DNA of 64,000 nucleotides, from NCBI GenBank assembly GCA_020637675.1, contig JACKKD010000002.1, positions 1 to 64,000 on the forward strand, given 5' to 3'. Numbering within the stretch: the stretch's first letter is position 1; each line of letters begins with the position of its first letter. Position numbers and translations under genes: made by a program. This stretch comes from Paracoccaceae bacterium (GTDB taxonomy: Bacteria > Pseudomonadota > Alphaproteobacteria > Rhodobacterales > Rhodobacteraceae). The notes below the pieces were generated by a model. That model did not search any database. It saw nothing but the letters and a program-made list of their open reading frames with translations, and had not been told where the DNA came from. This document shows positions 44,581-54,814 of this stretch, in pieces.

Positions 44581-44595
44581 GCGCGGATTCCGCGC
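44581..44595. promoter_or_regulatory. Perfect palindrome, candidate activator binding site
   Basis: GCGCGGATTCCGCGC is a 15-bp palindrome (7+1+7) 50 bp upstream of the -24/-12 promoter at 44646. Its position suits an upstream activating site for the Fis-type activator encoded next to it. I find no equally good copy ahead of the first promoter, so the assignment is tentative. Confidence 0.4.
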
Positions 44596-44645
44596 AGGGC
44601 GAACGCATGCCCTTGGAATGACCGCCCGCGCCCGCACCGGGATGC

Positions 44646-44661
44646 TGGCACGGTTTGCGCA
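44646..44661 (+). promoter_or_regulatory. Sigma-54 (-24/-12) promoter of the AtuA/DUF4387 unit
   Basis: TGGCACGGTTTGCGCA has a perfect -24 block (TGGCACG) and the GC of the -12 block at the correct 12-bp phase. Over 19 positions (C before, TA after) it differs from the copy at 36964 only at three C/T positions. It lies 37 bp upstream of the AtuA-family gene. Confidence 0.78.
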
Positions 44662-44698
44662 TACGAAAGGGAAGCCACGCCCTGCGCGAGAGGAAGAC

Positions 44699-46057
44699 AT
44701 GCCATCCATCCGGATCATCTGCCCCAACGGGCACCTGGGCTTCGCGCCCCTCAAGACCGAAAGCTTCCGGCTCGCGGTGGAGACCCGGCCCGACTTCATC
44801 GCCGCCGACTCCGGCAGCGACGACATCGGCCCCGTGCCGCTCGGCAACGACAGCTGTGCAAGCCCGCGCGCCTGGCAAGAGCATGACCTGGAGGAAATGC
44901 TGCTGGCCTCGCGCCGGCTCGGCGTTCCGATGTTGATCGGTTCCGCCGGCGATACCGGCACCAACAGCCGCGTGGACATGTATGTGCAGATCATCCGCGA
45001 CATTGCCGCAAAGCATGGCCTGCCGCCCTTCAAGCTGGGCTGGTTCTATTCCGAGGTGGACCGCGACCTGGTCCGCGCGAAGATCCGCGGCGGATCGCCG
45101 ATCCGCGGCCTTGACGCGCGCGAGGACCTGACCGAGGCGGAACTGGAGGCCACCGCGCGGGTGGTCGCCATGGCGGGGGTGCATCCCTTCGTCAGGCTTC
45201 TGGAGGAAGGCTGCGACGTCATCATCGGCGGCCGCTCGTCCGACAGCGCGATCTTCGCCGCCTGCGCGCTGCACAAGGGTTTCCCCGAGGCCCAGAGCTA
45301 CTACCTCGGCAAGGTCCTGGAATGTGCCTCGTTCTGTGCAGAACCCTACGGCGCCAAGGAAACCGTCATGGGCGAGATCACGCCCGACGCTGTCGAGGTG
45401 ACGGCCATGGCGCCCTGGCAGCGCTGCACCGTAGCCTCGGTCGCGGGCCACGCGATGTATGAACGCTCAAATCCGTTCCACGAATTCGTGGCCGGGGGAA
45501 TGCTCGACATGACGCATTGCCATTACGAACAGGTCAGCGAAAAGACGACCCGCGTTACGGGAATGGAATTCGTCCCGGCGGAGGAGTTCCGGGTGAAGCT
45601 GGAGGGCTCGGGCAAGGTCGGCGAGCGCTTCGTCGGCATGGCCGGCATCCGCGACCCCTATACGATCGCCAATGTCGATGCTGTCATCGACTGGGCGCGC
45701 AGGCAGACCGAGGAGCGATTCGGCCCCGACGGCTGGGAACTCCATTACAGCGTCTTTGGGCGCAATGGCGTGATGGGCGAGATGGAGCCCCTCAAGGACA
45801 AGCCGGGGCATGAGCTTTGCGTCGTGGTGCAGGGCGTGGCGCCCACGCGGGAAATGGCCGAAGAGGTCACGATGACCGGGACGCGACAGATGTTCTACGC
45901 CCGCCTTCCCGACGTGAAGGGCACCGCTGGCGGCGTCTCCTTCGTGCTCGACGAGGTGATGCAGGCCAGCCCCGCCTATCGCTGGACGCTCAACCACACC
46001 ATGGCTGTCAGCAATCCGCTGGAGCTTTTCCCCACACACACCGCCATTGTCGGTTGA
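44699..46057 (+). CDS. AtuA/DUF1446-family protein
   Basis: A 452-residue protein of the 'acyclic terpene utilisation AtuA' (DUF1446) family: PNGHLGFAPLKTES at the N-terminus, FIAADSGSDDIGP, MLIGSAGDTGTNSRVD, and EEGCDVIIGGRSSDSAIFA in the middle. Pseudomonas AtuA is needed for citronellol/geraniol breakdown, but most family members lie in other pathways and their reaction is unknown. No signal peptide is present. It follows a sigma-54-type promoter and is paired with a DUF4387 gene 8 bp downstream. Confidence 0.88.
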   Translation: MPSIRIICPNGHLGFAPLKTESFRLAVETRPDFIAADSGSDDIGPVPLGNDSCASPRAWQEHDLEEMLLASRRLGVPMLIGSAGDTGTNSRVDMYVQIIRDIAAKHGLPPFKLGWFYSEVDRDLVRAKIRGGSPIRGLDAREDLTEAELEATARVVAMAGVHPFVRLLEEGCDVIIGGRSSDSAIFAACALHKGFPEAQSYYLGKVLECASFCAEPYGAKETVMGEITPDAVEVTAMAPWQRCTVASVAGHAMYERSNPFHEFVAGGMLDMTHCHYEQVSEKTTRVTGMEFVPAEEFRVKLEGSGKVGERFVGMAGIRDPYTIANVDAVIDWARRQTEERFGPDGWELHYSVFGRNGVMGEMEPLKDKPGHELCVVVQGVAPTREMAEEVTMTGTRQMFYARLPDVKGTAGGVSFVLDEVMQASPAYRWTLNHTMAVSNPLELFPTHTAIVG

Positions 46058-46065
46058 GGCGCCCC

Positions 46066-46395
46066 ATGAACACCCGCAAGAAACTCTCCGACCTCGCCAA
46101 GACGATCCGTTCGAAGAACGCCGGTACGGACAAGATCACCTTCGACATCATATTCCGCGAGCGCGACACCTACGCGATGGTGAAGCGGTCGGGCACGCTC
46201 ACCCGCGAAAGCGTCTGTCGCATCCTCAACGTCGCGCCCGAACGGCTGACCGACTTCGTGGAGTATGACCCGGCGTACGCGATCAAGTTCACCATCCTGC
46301 GCGAGCGCCCGTCGGGAAGTGCTGGCGACGGCGACATCTTCGGCGCGCAGCAGTATGCGCCGTTCCTGGACGTCGAGGTGGACATCTCGTCCTGA
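46066..46395 (+). CDS. DUF4387 protein
   Basis: A 109-residue protein starting MNTRKKLSDLAKTIRSKNAG, with ITFDIIFRERDTYAMVKRSG, LTRESVCRILNV and ending DIFGAQQYAPFLDVEVD. DUF4387 proteins are typically encoded directly after, or fused to, DUF1446/AtuA proteins, so the two probably form one enzyme or complex. Function unknown. It ends the sigma-54-linked cluster and is convergent with katG across a strong hairpin. Confidence 0.88.
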   Translation: MNTRKKLSDLAKTIRSKNAGTDKITFDIIFRERDTYAMVKRSGTLTRESVCRILNVAPERLTDFVEYDPAYAIKFTILRERPSGSAGDGDIFGAQQYAPFLDVEVDISS

Positions 46396-46451
46396 CGGGA
46401 GCGGGTGGTGGCGCCCGGGTGCGCCTGACGAGAGCGACCTTCCGAAACGGT

Positions 46452-46477
46452 CAGGGCCGCCACAGCCGGCGGCCCTG
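46452..46477. terminator. Bidirectional terminator between DUF4387 gene and katG
   Basis: CAGGGCCGCC (46452-46461) and GGCGGCCCTG (46468-46477) form a perfect 10-bp stem with a 6-base loop in the gap between two convergent genes. Neither side has a strong T-run, but the stem is very stable. Confidence 0.65.
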
Positions 46478-46502
46478 AAACCTGTTGTCCCCTCGAAGCC
46501 GG

Positions 46503-48671
<2,169 letters not shown>

Positions 48672-48816
48672 GTCTTCCTCCGATGCAGCGCCTATCCGCC
48701 ATAGAGACCGACCGCCCTGGGGCGTCGTCCTCGCGGAACTCGATATGGAATCGTTCTAACAGGCGCGTGTGATCATTCCCAATTGCATTTTCTGAAACTT
48801 GCGATAAGGAAAACTT

Positions 48817-49728
48817 ATGAAAAATCTTTCCATGCGCCAGTTGCGCTACTTCGATGCGCTTGCCCGTCACGGCCACTTCGGCCGTGCCGCAGAGGACTGC
48901 GCGGTCTCGCAACCGGCACTGTCGATGCAGATCAGGGACCTTGAGGACATGCTCGGCGCTCCGCTGGTGGAGCGGGGCGCGCGACAGGTCCGGCTGACCG
49001 ATCTTGGCGAGGAATTCGCGCCGCGGGTCCGCGACATCCTCCTGGCCGTCAATGAACTCGACGATCTCGTCCGCGCGCGGACCGGCCCGCTTTTCGGCCG
49101 GCTGCGGATCGGCGTCATCCCGACTGTTGCCCCCTATTTCTTGCCCGAGGTCATCACGGCACTTCAGGCGCGCTATCCGGGGCTCGACCTGCGCCCGCGC
49201 GAGGCGGTGACGCAGAAGCTGCTGGATGACCTTTCCGAGGCCCGTCTCGACGCCGCCATTGTCGCCCTGCCGATCGCGGTGCCCGGCATCGCCGAGATGC
49301 CGCTTTTCGAGGAGGAGTTCGTCCTCGTCCGTCCGCCCGATGAAGCCGGCCATCCGGTGCCGAGCGCCGATGGCCTTCGCGCGATGCGGCTTCTTCTGCT
49401 GGAAGAGGGGCATTGCTTCCGGGACCAGGCGCTGGCTTTCTGCGCGCCGTCGCAGGCTGCGCCGCGCGACATGATGGAGGGGTCATCACTCTCGACACTG
49501 GTGCAGATGGTCAGCGCCGGCATCGGCGTGACGCTGGTGCCCGAGATGGCCGTGCCGGTGGAGACCCGGTCGGCGCGGGTTGCCTTGCAAAGGCTTGCAA
49601 TGCCCCGGCCGTCGCGCCAGATCGGCATGATCTGGCGCAGGTCGAATCCGCTTGGCGATCAGATGCGCACGCTGGGCGAACTGGTCCGCGACGTTGCGCA
49701 CCAGAAGTCCGCTTCGCACGACGCCTGA
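48817..49728 (+). CDS. oxyR: Hydrogen peroxide-sensing regulator OxyR
   Basis: A 303-residue LysR-family regulator with N-terminal winged HTH (LRYFDALARHGHFGRAAEDCAVSQPALS in two elements) and an effector domain holding the redox pair Cys200 and Cys209 in EEGHCFRDQALAFC, the OxyR hallmark. Oxidation by peroxide forms a disulfide and switches on katG. It starts at ATG 48817 with AAGGAAAA upstream, divergent from katG, and is convergent with doeD. Confidence 0.95.
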   Translation: MKNLSMRQLRYFDALARHGHFGRAAEDCAVSQPALSMQIRDLEDMLGAPLVERGARQVRLTDLGEEFAPRVRDILLAVNELDDLVRARTGPLFGRLRIGVIPTVAPYFLPEVITALQARYPGLDLRPREAVTQKLLDDLSEARLDAAIVALPIAVPGIAEMPLFEEEFVLVRPPDEAGHPVPSADGLRAMRLLLLEEGHCFRDQALAFCAPSQAAPRDMMEGSSLSTLVQMVSAGIGVTLVPEMAVPVETRSARVALQRLAMPRPSRQIGMIWRRSNPLGDQMRTLGELVRDVAHQKSASHDA

Positions 49729-49789
49729 AAGCCCCGCGGCATGGGAGTCGCGTTTGGCCGTCCTGGGACCGCTCCTGCGAACCGTGCCG

Positions 49790-51163
49790 TCATCCCAGAA
49801 CGGCGCGTACGGCCTTGCGGGCGGCGGCGACGACGGTATCCGCCTCGGCCGGTGTCATGCAGAGCGGCGGCGCGAAGCCGAGAATGTCGCCCTGCGGCAT
49901 GGCCCGCCCGATCACGCCTTCGTCGAGCAGCGCCGAGGCGACGGCCGGCCCGACCTTGCGCGCGGGGTCGAAGAAGCGGCGGTCGTCGCGGTCCTCGACG
50001 AATTCCACCGCCGCCATGAGGCCATCGCCCCGCACCTCGCCGACGTTCGGATGACCGGCCAGCGCCTCGGTCAGCGCCGCACGGAAATAGGCGCCGGTTT
50101 CGCCGGCGTTCTGCACCAGCCCGAGTTCGTCGATCAGCTCAAGATTCGCTACCCCGGCGGCGGCGCAGACGGGATGGGCGGAATAGGTCCAGCCGTGGCC
50201 TATTGGGCCGAGCTGATCCGAGCCCTGTACCAGAACCTGCCACATGCGGTCCGAGACGATGGAGCCCGATAGCGGCGCATAGGCCGAGGTCAGACCCTTG
50301 GCGATGGTGATCAGGTCCGGCTCCATCCCGTAATGGACCGAGCCGAACATGGTGCCGAGCCGGCCGAAGCCCGTCACCACCTCGTCGGCGACCAGCAGGA
50401 TGTCGTATTTCTTCAGCACCGCCTGGATCGCCTCCCAGTAGCCCTTCGGCGGTGGCACGATGCCGCCGGTGCCGAGGATCGGCTCGCCTATGAAGGCGGC
50501 CACCGTATCGGGCCCCTCGGCCAGGATCATCTCCTCGAGCTTTGCCGCACAGTGGGCGCTGAACTCCTCCTCGGTCTGGCTGCGATCCTCGCGGCGGAAG
50601 TAATAGGGCGCCTCGGTGTGCAGGATCGGCGCGCGCGGCAGGTCGAAGGCGTTATGGAAGAGATGCAGGCCGGTGAGCGAGCCGGTCATCACGCCCGAAC
50701 CATGATAGCCGCGCCAGCGCGAGATGATCTTCTTCTTCTCGGGCCGGCCGAGGATGTTGTTGTAGTACCAGATCAGCTTGATGTTGGTCTCGTTCGCATC
50801 CGACCCCGACAGGCCGAAGTAGACCCGGCTCATGTGCTCCGGGGCGCGTTCGATGATCATCCGGGCGAGCGTGATCGAGGCCTCCGTCCCGTGGCCGACA
50901 TAGGCGTGGTAATAGGCGAGTTCCCTCGCCTGTTCGGCGATGGCCTCGGCGATCTCGGTCCGGCCATAGCCGACATTCACGCAGTAAAGCCCGGCGAAGG
51001 CATCGAGGCTGCGGCGGCCGTTGGTATCCACGATCGTGCAACCCTCGCCTCCGGCGATGACGCGGCGCGGCGTCTCGCCGCGCGCATGCATCCCCATGTG
51101 GGTCGAGGGATGGAAGAAGTGGTCGCGGTCCCAGGCGTTAAGGTCGTTGTCGCGGTCGAGCAT
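49790..51163 (-). CDS. doeD: Diaminobutyrate transaminase of ectoine catabolism (class III aminotransferase)
   Basis: A 457-residue class III PLP aminotransferase. VYFGLSGSDANETNIKL, RGYHGSGVMTGSLTG, LLVADEVVTGFGRLG and the PLP-Lys in ITIAKGLTSAYAPLSG are visible. In ectoine degraders the homologue (DoeD/Atf) converts L-2,4-diaminobutyrate to aspartate semialdehyde. The order asnC-doeC-doeD next to enuR and the eut genes supports this over a generic GABA or beta-alanine transaminase. The start is ATG 51163; a long open frame upstream runs antisense into doeC and is not coding. Last gene of the minus-strand unit, 20 bp behind doeC. Confidence 0.88.
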   Translation of the reverse strand: MLDRDNDLNAWDRDHFFHPSTHMGMHARGETPRRVIAGGEGCTIVDTNGRRSLDAFAGLYCVNVGYGRTEIAEAIAEQARELAYYHAYVGHGTEASITLARMIIERAPEHMSRVYFGLSGSDANETNIKLIWYYNNILGRPEKKKIISRWRGYHGSGVMTGSLTGLHLFHNAFDLPRAPILHTEAPYYFRREDRSQTEEEFSAHCAAKLEEMILAEGPDTVAAFIGEPILGTGGIVPPPKGYWEAIQAVLKKYDILLVADEVVTGFGRLGTMFGSVHYGMEPDLITIAKGLTSAYAPLSGSIVSDRMWQVLVQGSDQLGPIGHGWTYSAHPVCAAAGVANLELIDELGLVQNAGETGAYFRAALTEALAGHPNVGEVRGDGLMAAVEFVEDRDDRRFFDPARKVGPAVASALLDEGVIGRAMPQGDILGFAPPLCMTPAEADTVVAAARKAVRAVLG

Positions 51164-51183
51164 GGTCTTGTCCTTTCCCGCTT

Positions 51184-52677
51184 TCAGGCGGCGGTGTCGA
51201 TGCAAAGATATTTCAGTTCGGTGAAGGCCTCCATCCCGTGGCGCGACCCTTCGCGGCCGAGCCCGGACTGATTCCAGCCGCCGAAGGGAACCGGCCCCCC
51301 GGTGATCTTCACCCGGTTGACGGCCACCATGCCGAAGTCGAGCGCGCGCGACAGCCGCATCGCCCGTGCCCCGTCGCGGGTGACGACGTAGGCGACGAGG
51401 CCGTAGTCGGTATCGTTCGCGCGGGCGATCACCTCGGCTTCGGTGTCGAACGGGAGGAGCGATGCAACCGGGCCGAAGGTCTCCTCGCGGTGGATCAGCG
51501 CATCGTCGGGGGCGCCCTCGATCAGCGTGGGAAGGTAGGCGAGCGGCAGGTCGGGATGCACGCCACCGCCGGTGACGATCCGGCCGCCGCGCGCAACGGC
51601 ATCCTTGACCTGCGCGGCCACCTTGGCGACGGCGCGGGCGTGCATGAGGGGCCCGATCTCGGTTCCCGGCTCCAGTCCCGGGCCGACCTTCAGCCTTGCG
51701 ATGCGTTCGGCGAGCCGCCTGGTGAGGGCCGGCAGCAGCGGCCGTTCCACGTAGATGCGGTTGGCGGCAAGGCAATCCTGGCCGGAAGTTGCGAACTTCG
51801 CGGCCATCGCGATCTCCACCGCGCGGTCGAGATCGGCGTCGGCAAAGACGATCAGCGGTGCGTGCCCGCCAAGCTCCATCACCAGCCGTTTCATCGTCGG
51901 CGCGCATTGCGCCGCGATCAGGCGGCCGACTTCGGTGGATCCGGTGAAGGACATGGCGCGCAGGCGGTCATCCGCGCACATCCGGCCGACGATTGCGGCG
52001 GCATCGCCGGGTACCACGTTCAGCACTCCGGAAGGAAGCCCGGCGCGTTCGGCCAGTTCCGCCAGCGCCAGCGCCGAGAGCGGCGTTTCCGCCGAAGGGT
52101 GGACGACACAGGTGCAACCGGCGGCCAGCGCCGCGGCCACCTTGCGGGTGATCATGGCCGAGGGGAAGTTCCAGGGTGTCGCCACGCCGACCGGTCCCAG
52201 GGCCTCGCGCCTGACGACCATCTCGACATCCCGCAGATGCGGGGTCACGCCCTCGGCGTTCATCCGCGGCGCCTCGCCGGCGTACCAGTCGAGGAACTCC
52301 GCCGCATAGGCGATCTCGCCGTGCGATTCGGAGAGGGGCTTGCCCTGTTCCAGCGTCATGATCAGCGCCAGGTCGTCGGCGGCTGCCAGCATCAGGTCGC
52401 CCCAGCGGCGCAGGACGCGCGCGCGGTCCTGCGGCAGGCGGTCGCGCCAGCCAGGAAAGGCCGCGGTGGCGGCGGTGATGGCCGTGTCGGCCCCGCCTTC
52501 GCCAAGTGCGGCGACCCGGGCGACGAGCGCCCCGCTGGCCGGATCGGTCACCGCGAAATCGGCAGCGTCAGGCGCGGCAGTCCAGCGTCCGCCGATGTAG
52601 CCGAGCGTGCGCAGAAGCGCCCGGTCGCGGAGCCGCGACAGGGCCGGGTGGCTGGTCTGGAGGGTCTGGGCATTCAT
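51184..52677 (-). CDS. doeC: Aspartate-semialdehyde (succinate-semialdehyde-type) dehydrogenase of ectoine catabolism
   Basis: A 497-residue NAD(P)-dependent aldehyde dehydrogenase of the GabD type. ATPWNFPSAMITRK, the catalytic Glu268 in MELGGHAPL and Cys302 in GQDCLAANR are present. In this locus (ssd/doeC) it should oxidise aspartate semialdehyde to aspartate. The usual Lys-Pro of the coenzyme site appears as His-Pro (CVVHPSAETPL), a noticeable variant. I used ATG 52677 (MNAQTLQTSH). It lies 20 bp before doeD and 120 bp behind the asnC gene. Confidence 0.88.
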   Translation of the reverse strand: MNAQTLQTSHPALSRLRDRALLRTLGYIGGRWTAAPDAADFAVTDPASGALVARVAALGEGGADTAITAATAAFPGWRDRLPQDRARVLRRWGDLMLAAADDLALIMTLEQGKPLSESHGEIAYAAEFLDWYAGEAPRMNAEGVTPHLRDVEMVVRREALGPVGVATPWNFPSAMITRKVAAALAAGCTCVVHPSAETPLSALALAELAERAGLPSGVLNVVPGDAAAIVGRMCADDRLRAMSFTGSTEVGRLIAAQCAPTMKRLVMELGGHAPLIVFADADLDRAVEIAMAAKFATSGQDCLAANRIYVERPLLPALTRRLAERIARLKVGPGLEPGTEIGPLMHARAVAKVAAQVKDAVARGGRIVTGGGVHPDLPLAYLPTLIEGAPDDALIHREETFGPVASLLPFDTEAEVIARANDTDYGLVAYVVTRDGARAMRLSRALDFGMVAVNRVKITGGPVPFGGWNQSGLGREGSRHGMEAFTELKYLCIDTAA

Positions 52678-52782
52678 CGCGGGTGCTCCTGTCCGGTTTT
52701 GTCCAGAGTGACCGCAATCGTGCAGAGAAGGGGGCCAAATTACCCGCCCGGCATGGACCGAATGCCAGTGCAATGCCGGGTT

Positions 52783-52803
52783 GGGTAGAGACTTTCTCTA
52801 CCC
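52783..52803 (-). other. Hairpin over the asnC stop codon
   Basis: GGGTAGAG, a 5-base loop and CTCTACCC form a perfect 8-bp stem whose arm includes the asnC TAG stop (52798-52800). It separates asnC from doeC on the minus-strand transcript and could act as a partial terminator or RNA processing/stability element. Confidence 0.4.
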
Positions 52804-53274
52804 GGCCCCGAAGAGCGCCAGCGGCAGGGCATCCTCCTCCTTTACCGTCTTCGTGACGATGTAGGTGACGTAGCGGTCGATGCCGATCTCGGTTGCGAGC
52901 ATCCGGTCGATCAGCCGTTGATAGGCGTCGATGTCCCTCGCCACGACCTTCAGCATGTAATCGACGCCGCCACCGACCGACCAGCAGGAGACGATCTCTT
53001 CCATCCCGGCCACGGCGCGCTCGAAGCGATCGAAGTCGGACTGGCGATGGTTGGCGAGTGCCACCTCGACGAGCACGGTGGCGAAGGGCGCGATGCGGCG
53101 GGGGGCGAGGCGCGCGTGGTAGCCCGCGATGATCCCGGCCTGTTCGAGCTTTCTGAGCCGGATCCAGCAGGGTGTGGGCGAAATCCCCGCCACCTCGGCG
53201 AGTCTCAGCTTGGTGATCCGGCCATCCCGCTGCACCGCGTCGAGGATTCTCAGGTCGATGGCGTCCAGTTTCAT
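52798..53274 (-). CDS. Lrp/AsnC-family regulator of ectoine catabolism (DoeX/AsnC)
   Basis: A 158-residue Lrp/AsnC regulator. The N-terminal HTH is in LDAIDLRILDAVQRDGRITKLRLAEVAGIS (two helices), with SPTPCWIRLRKLEQAGII as the recognition helix, and the C-terminal RAM domain runs from FATVLVEVALANH to the end. An Lrp-type gene between enuR and ssd/doeC is a standard part of ectoine clusters and its protein is thought to sense a catabolic intermediate. Start ATG 53274; divergent from enuR, sharing a 59-bp intergenic region with a strong inverted repeat. Confidence 0.92.
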   Translation of the reverse strand: MKLDAIDLRILDAVQRDGRITKLRLAEVAGISPTPCWIRLRKLEQAGIIAGYHARLAPRRIAPFATVLVEVALANHRQSDFDRFERAVAGMEEIVSCWSVGGGVDYMLKVVARDIDAYQRLIDRMLATEIGIDRYVTYIVTKTVKEEDALPLALFGAG

Positions 53275-53285
53275 CGCGACATCCC

Positions 53286-53329
53286 GCAAATCTGCAATTG
53301 CACATTGATATGAATTTGCGCAGATTTGC
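53286..53329. promoter_or_regulatory. Inverted repeat in the asnC-enuR divergent promoter
   Basis: GCAAATCTGC (53286-53295) and GCAGATTTGC (53320-53329) are perfect 10-bp inverted repeats, with a further palindrome TGCAATTGCA (53293-53302) overlapping the left arm. The whole element fills the region between two divergent regulator genes and is a likely operator for the Lrp-type protein, EnuR, or both. Confidence 0.6.
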
Positions 53330-53333
53330 AATC

Positions 53334-54719
53334 ATGACAAACTGGATCCCCGACCCTGCCGCGCTGGCGCGCCCCGCTTATCTGTCGCTGGCCGAACAGT
53401 TCGCCCGCGCCATCGAAAGGGGCGCCCTGCCTGCTGGCGCGCGGCTGGTGCCGCACCGCAAGCTGGCCGATGCACTCGGGCTCTCGGTTCAGACCGTGAG
53501 CCGCGCCTATGACGAGTTGATTCGCCGTGGGCTGATTACTGGCGAGGTGGGTCGGGGCTCCTTCGTTCTGGGTCCGGGCGCCGAGGCGCGCCAACCCTAC
53601 CTGCCCGAGCGACCGGGCGAGGTGATCGACCTGTCGATCCTGAAGCCGGTGGTCGAGGCGATGCATCTCGACCGCCTGCGCGAGGGTTTCCTCTGGCTGG
53701 GTGAGAACCTCGCGGCATCCTCCGCCATGTCCTTCCGCCCGAACATGGTGATGCCGCAACACCAGGCGACGGGGGCCGACTGGCTGATGCGGCAGGGCAT
53801 TCCGGCCGAGCCGCAGGGAATCATCGTGACCAATGGCGCGACGCCCGCGATCACCGCCGCCGTGATGGGCGTGGTGCCCCCGGGGTCCGGCCTTGCGGCC
53901 GAGGCGCTGACGCATCACACGCTGAAGCCACTCTGCACCTATCTCGGGCTCCACCTCGAGGGCGTGGCGATGGACGGCGCCGGGATGTTGCCCGCCGGCC
54001 TCGACGAGGTAGCACGCAAGGGATTGATCCGCGGCGTATATCTGCAGCCGAACGTGATTAATCCGCTGGCCGTGATGATGCCGGCGGAGCGGCGGGCCGA
54101 ACTGGTGGAGGTGGCCCGGCGGCATGATCTCGCCATCATCGAGAACGATATCCTGAACGTGATGATCCCTGACCGCGCGCCCGCCATCGCTGCCCTGGCG
54201 CCCGAACGCACGCTCCATATCTGCGGTTTCACCAAGATCACCGTCCCCGGGCTTCGCATGGCCTATCTTCACGCGCCGCCCCGCCATGCCACCGCCGTGT
54301 CAAACCGCCATCTGGTGGCGAACTGGATGGCGACGCCACCCATGGCGGACCTGCTGAGCCACTGGGTCGGCAACGGGACCGTGGCCGAACTGGCGGCCTG
54401 GCAGGCTCGGGCGCTGGCCGACCGGCATGCGCTCGCCGCGGAGGTGCTTGGAGAACGGATGCCCTCCTGCCACGGCAAGAGCCTGCATCTCTGGCTGCCC
54501 CTGACCGAGGGCTGGAGGGAGGAGGAATTCGTCGAGCAGGCGCGCCTGCGCGGGGTCGCCGTGGCTGCGGGAAACGCTTTCAGGACGATCGAGCGCGGGC
54601 GGCGGGACGCGATTCGGGTGGCGCTTGGCTCGACCCGGATCGAGGAGTTGCGTCGGGGCCTATCGACAATCGCTGCGATGCTCTCCGACGCGCCGGAGGT
54701 GCTGCTGCCGACGATCTGA
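53334..54719 (+). CDS. enuR: MocR/GntR-type regulator of ectoine utilisation EnuR
   Basis: A 461-residue MocR-type regulator: a GntR winged HTH (LAEQFARAIERGALPAG, LGLSVQTVSRAYDELIRRGLI) fused to an aminotransferase class I-like domain. The PLP-binding lysine is Lys301 in HICGFTKITVPGLRMA. EnuR proteins bind PLP covalently and are released from DNA by ectoine breakdown products (known for Ruegeria pomeroyi). The start is ATG 53334 rather than the earlier TTG. The importer and catabolic genes follow directly, so it is probably their local repressor. Confidence 0.93.
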   Translation: MTNWIPDPAALARPAYLSLAEQFARAIERGALPAGARLVPHRKLADALGLSVQTVSRAYDELIRRGLITGEVGRGSFVLGPGAEARQPYLPERPGEVIDLSILKPVVEAMHLDRLREGFLWLGENLAASSAMSFRPNMVMPQHQATGADWLMRQGIPAEPQGIIVTNGATPAITAAVMGVVPPGSGLAAEALTHHTLKPLCTYLGLHLEGVAMDGAGMLPAGLDEVARKGLIRGVYLQPNVINPLAVMMPAERRAELVEVARRHDLAIIENDILNVMIPDRAPAIAALAPERTLHICGFTKITVPGLRMAYLHAPPRHATAVSNRHLVANWMATPPMADLLSHWVGNGTVAELAAWQARALADRHALAAEVLGERMPSCHGKSLHLWLPLTEGWREEEFVEQARLRGVAVAAGNAFRTIERGRRDAIRVALGSTRIEELRRGLSTIAAMLSDAPEVLLPTI

Positions 54720-54737
54720 TGGGCGGGCAGAAAATTA

Positions 54738-54787
54738 TTGTCATGATATTATTTTGGAATTGACATGATATTAAGTCAAGCTAATTC
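54738..54787 (+). promoter_or_regulatory. ehu promoter with tandem direct repeats (candidate EnuR operator)
   Basis: An AT-rich island holds two 14-bp direct repeats, TTGTCATGATATTA (54738-54751) and TTGACATGATATTA (54760-54773), one mismatch apart and offset by 22 bp, about two helical turns. The second repeat supplies a -35 TTGACA, with TAATTC (54782-54787) as a -10 after a 16-bp spacer. A repressor bound to the repeats would cover the -35 element of the ehu/eut operon. Confidence 0.68.
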
Positions 54788-54814
54788 TCCCCCGAACTCA
54801 GGTGGGGAAATGGC

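Noticed and set aside
44581..44595. Matching activator palindrome upstream of the first sigma-54 promoter (36964)
   Set aside because: I looked for a copy of GCGCGGATTCCGCGC in 36896-36963 and found only short GCGC-containing half matches, not enough to call a shared site.
48692..48704. CTAT-N5-ATAG upstream of katG as an OxyR site
   Set aside because: OxyR sites use four ATAG/CTAT elements with 7-bp spacers; here the spacer is 5 and no further elements are in phase.
49790..51907. Extended 705-residue form of the doeD aminotransferase
   Set aside because: The upstream extension runs through doeC in another frame and is Arg/His-rich; ATG 51163 starts a normal aminotransferase.
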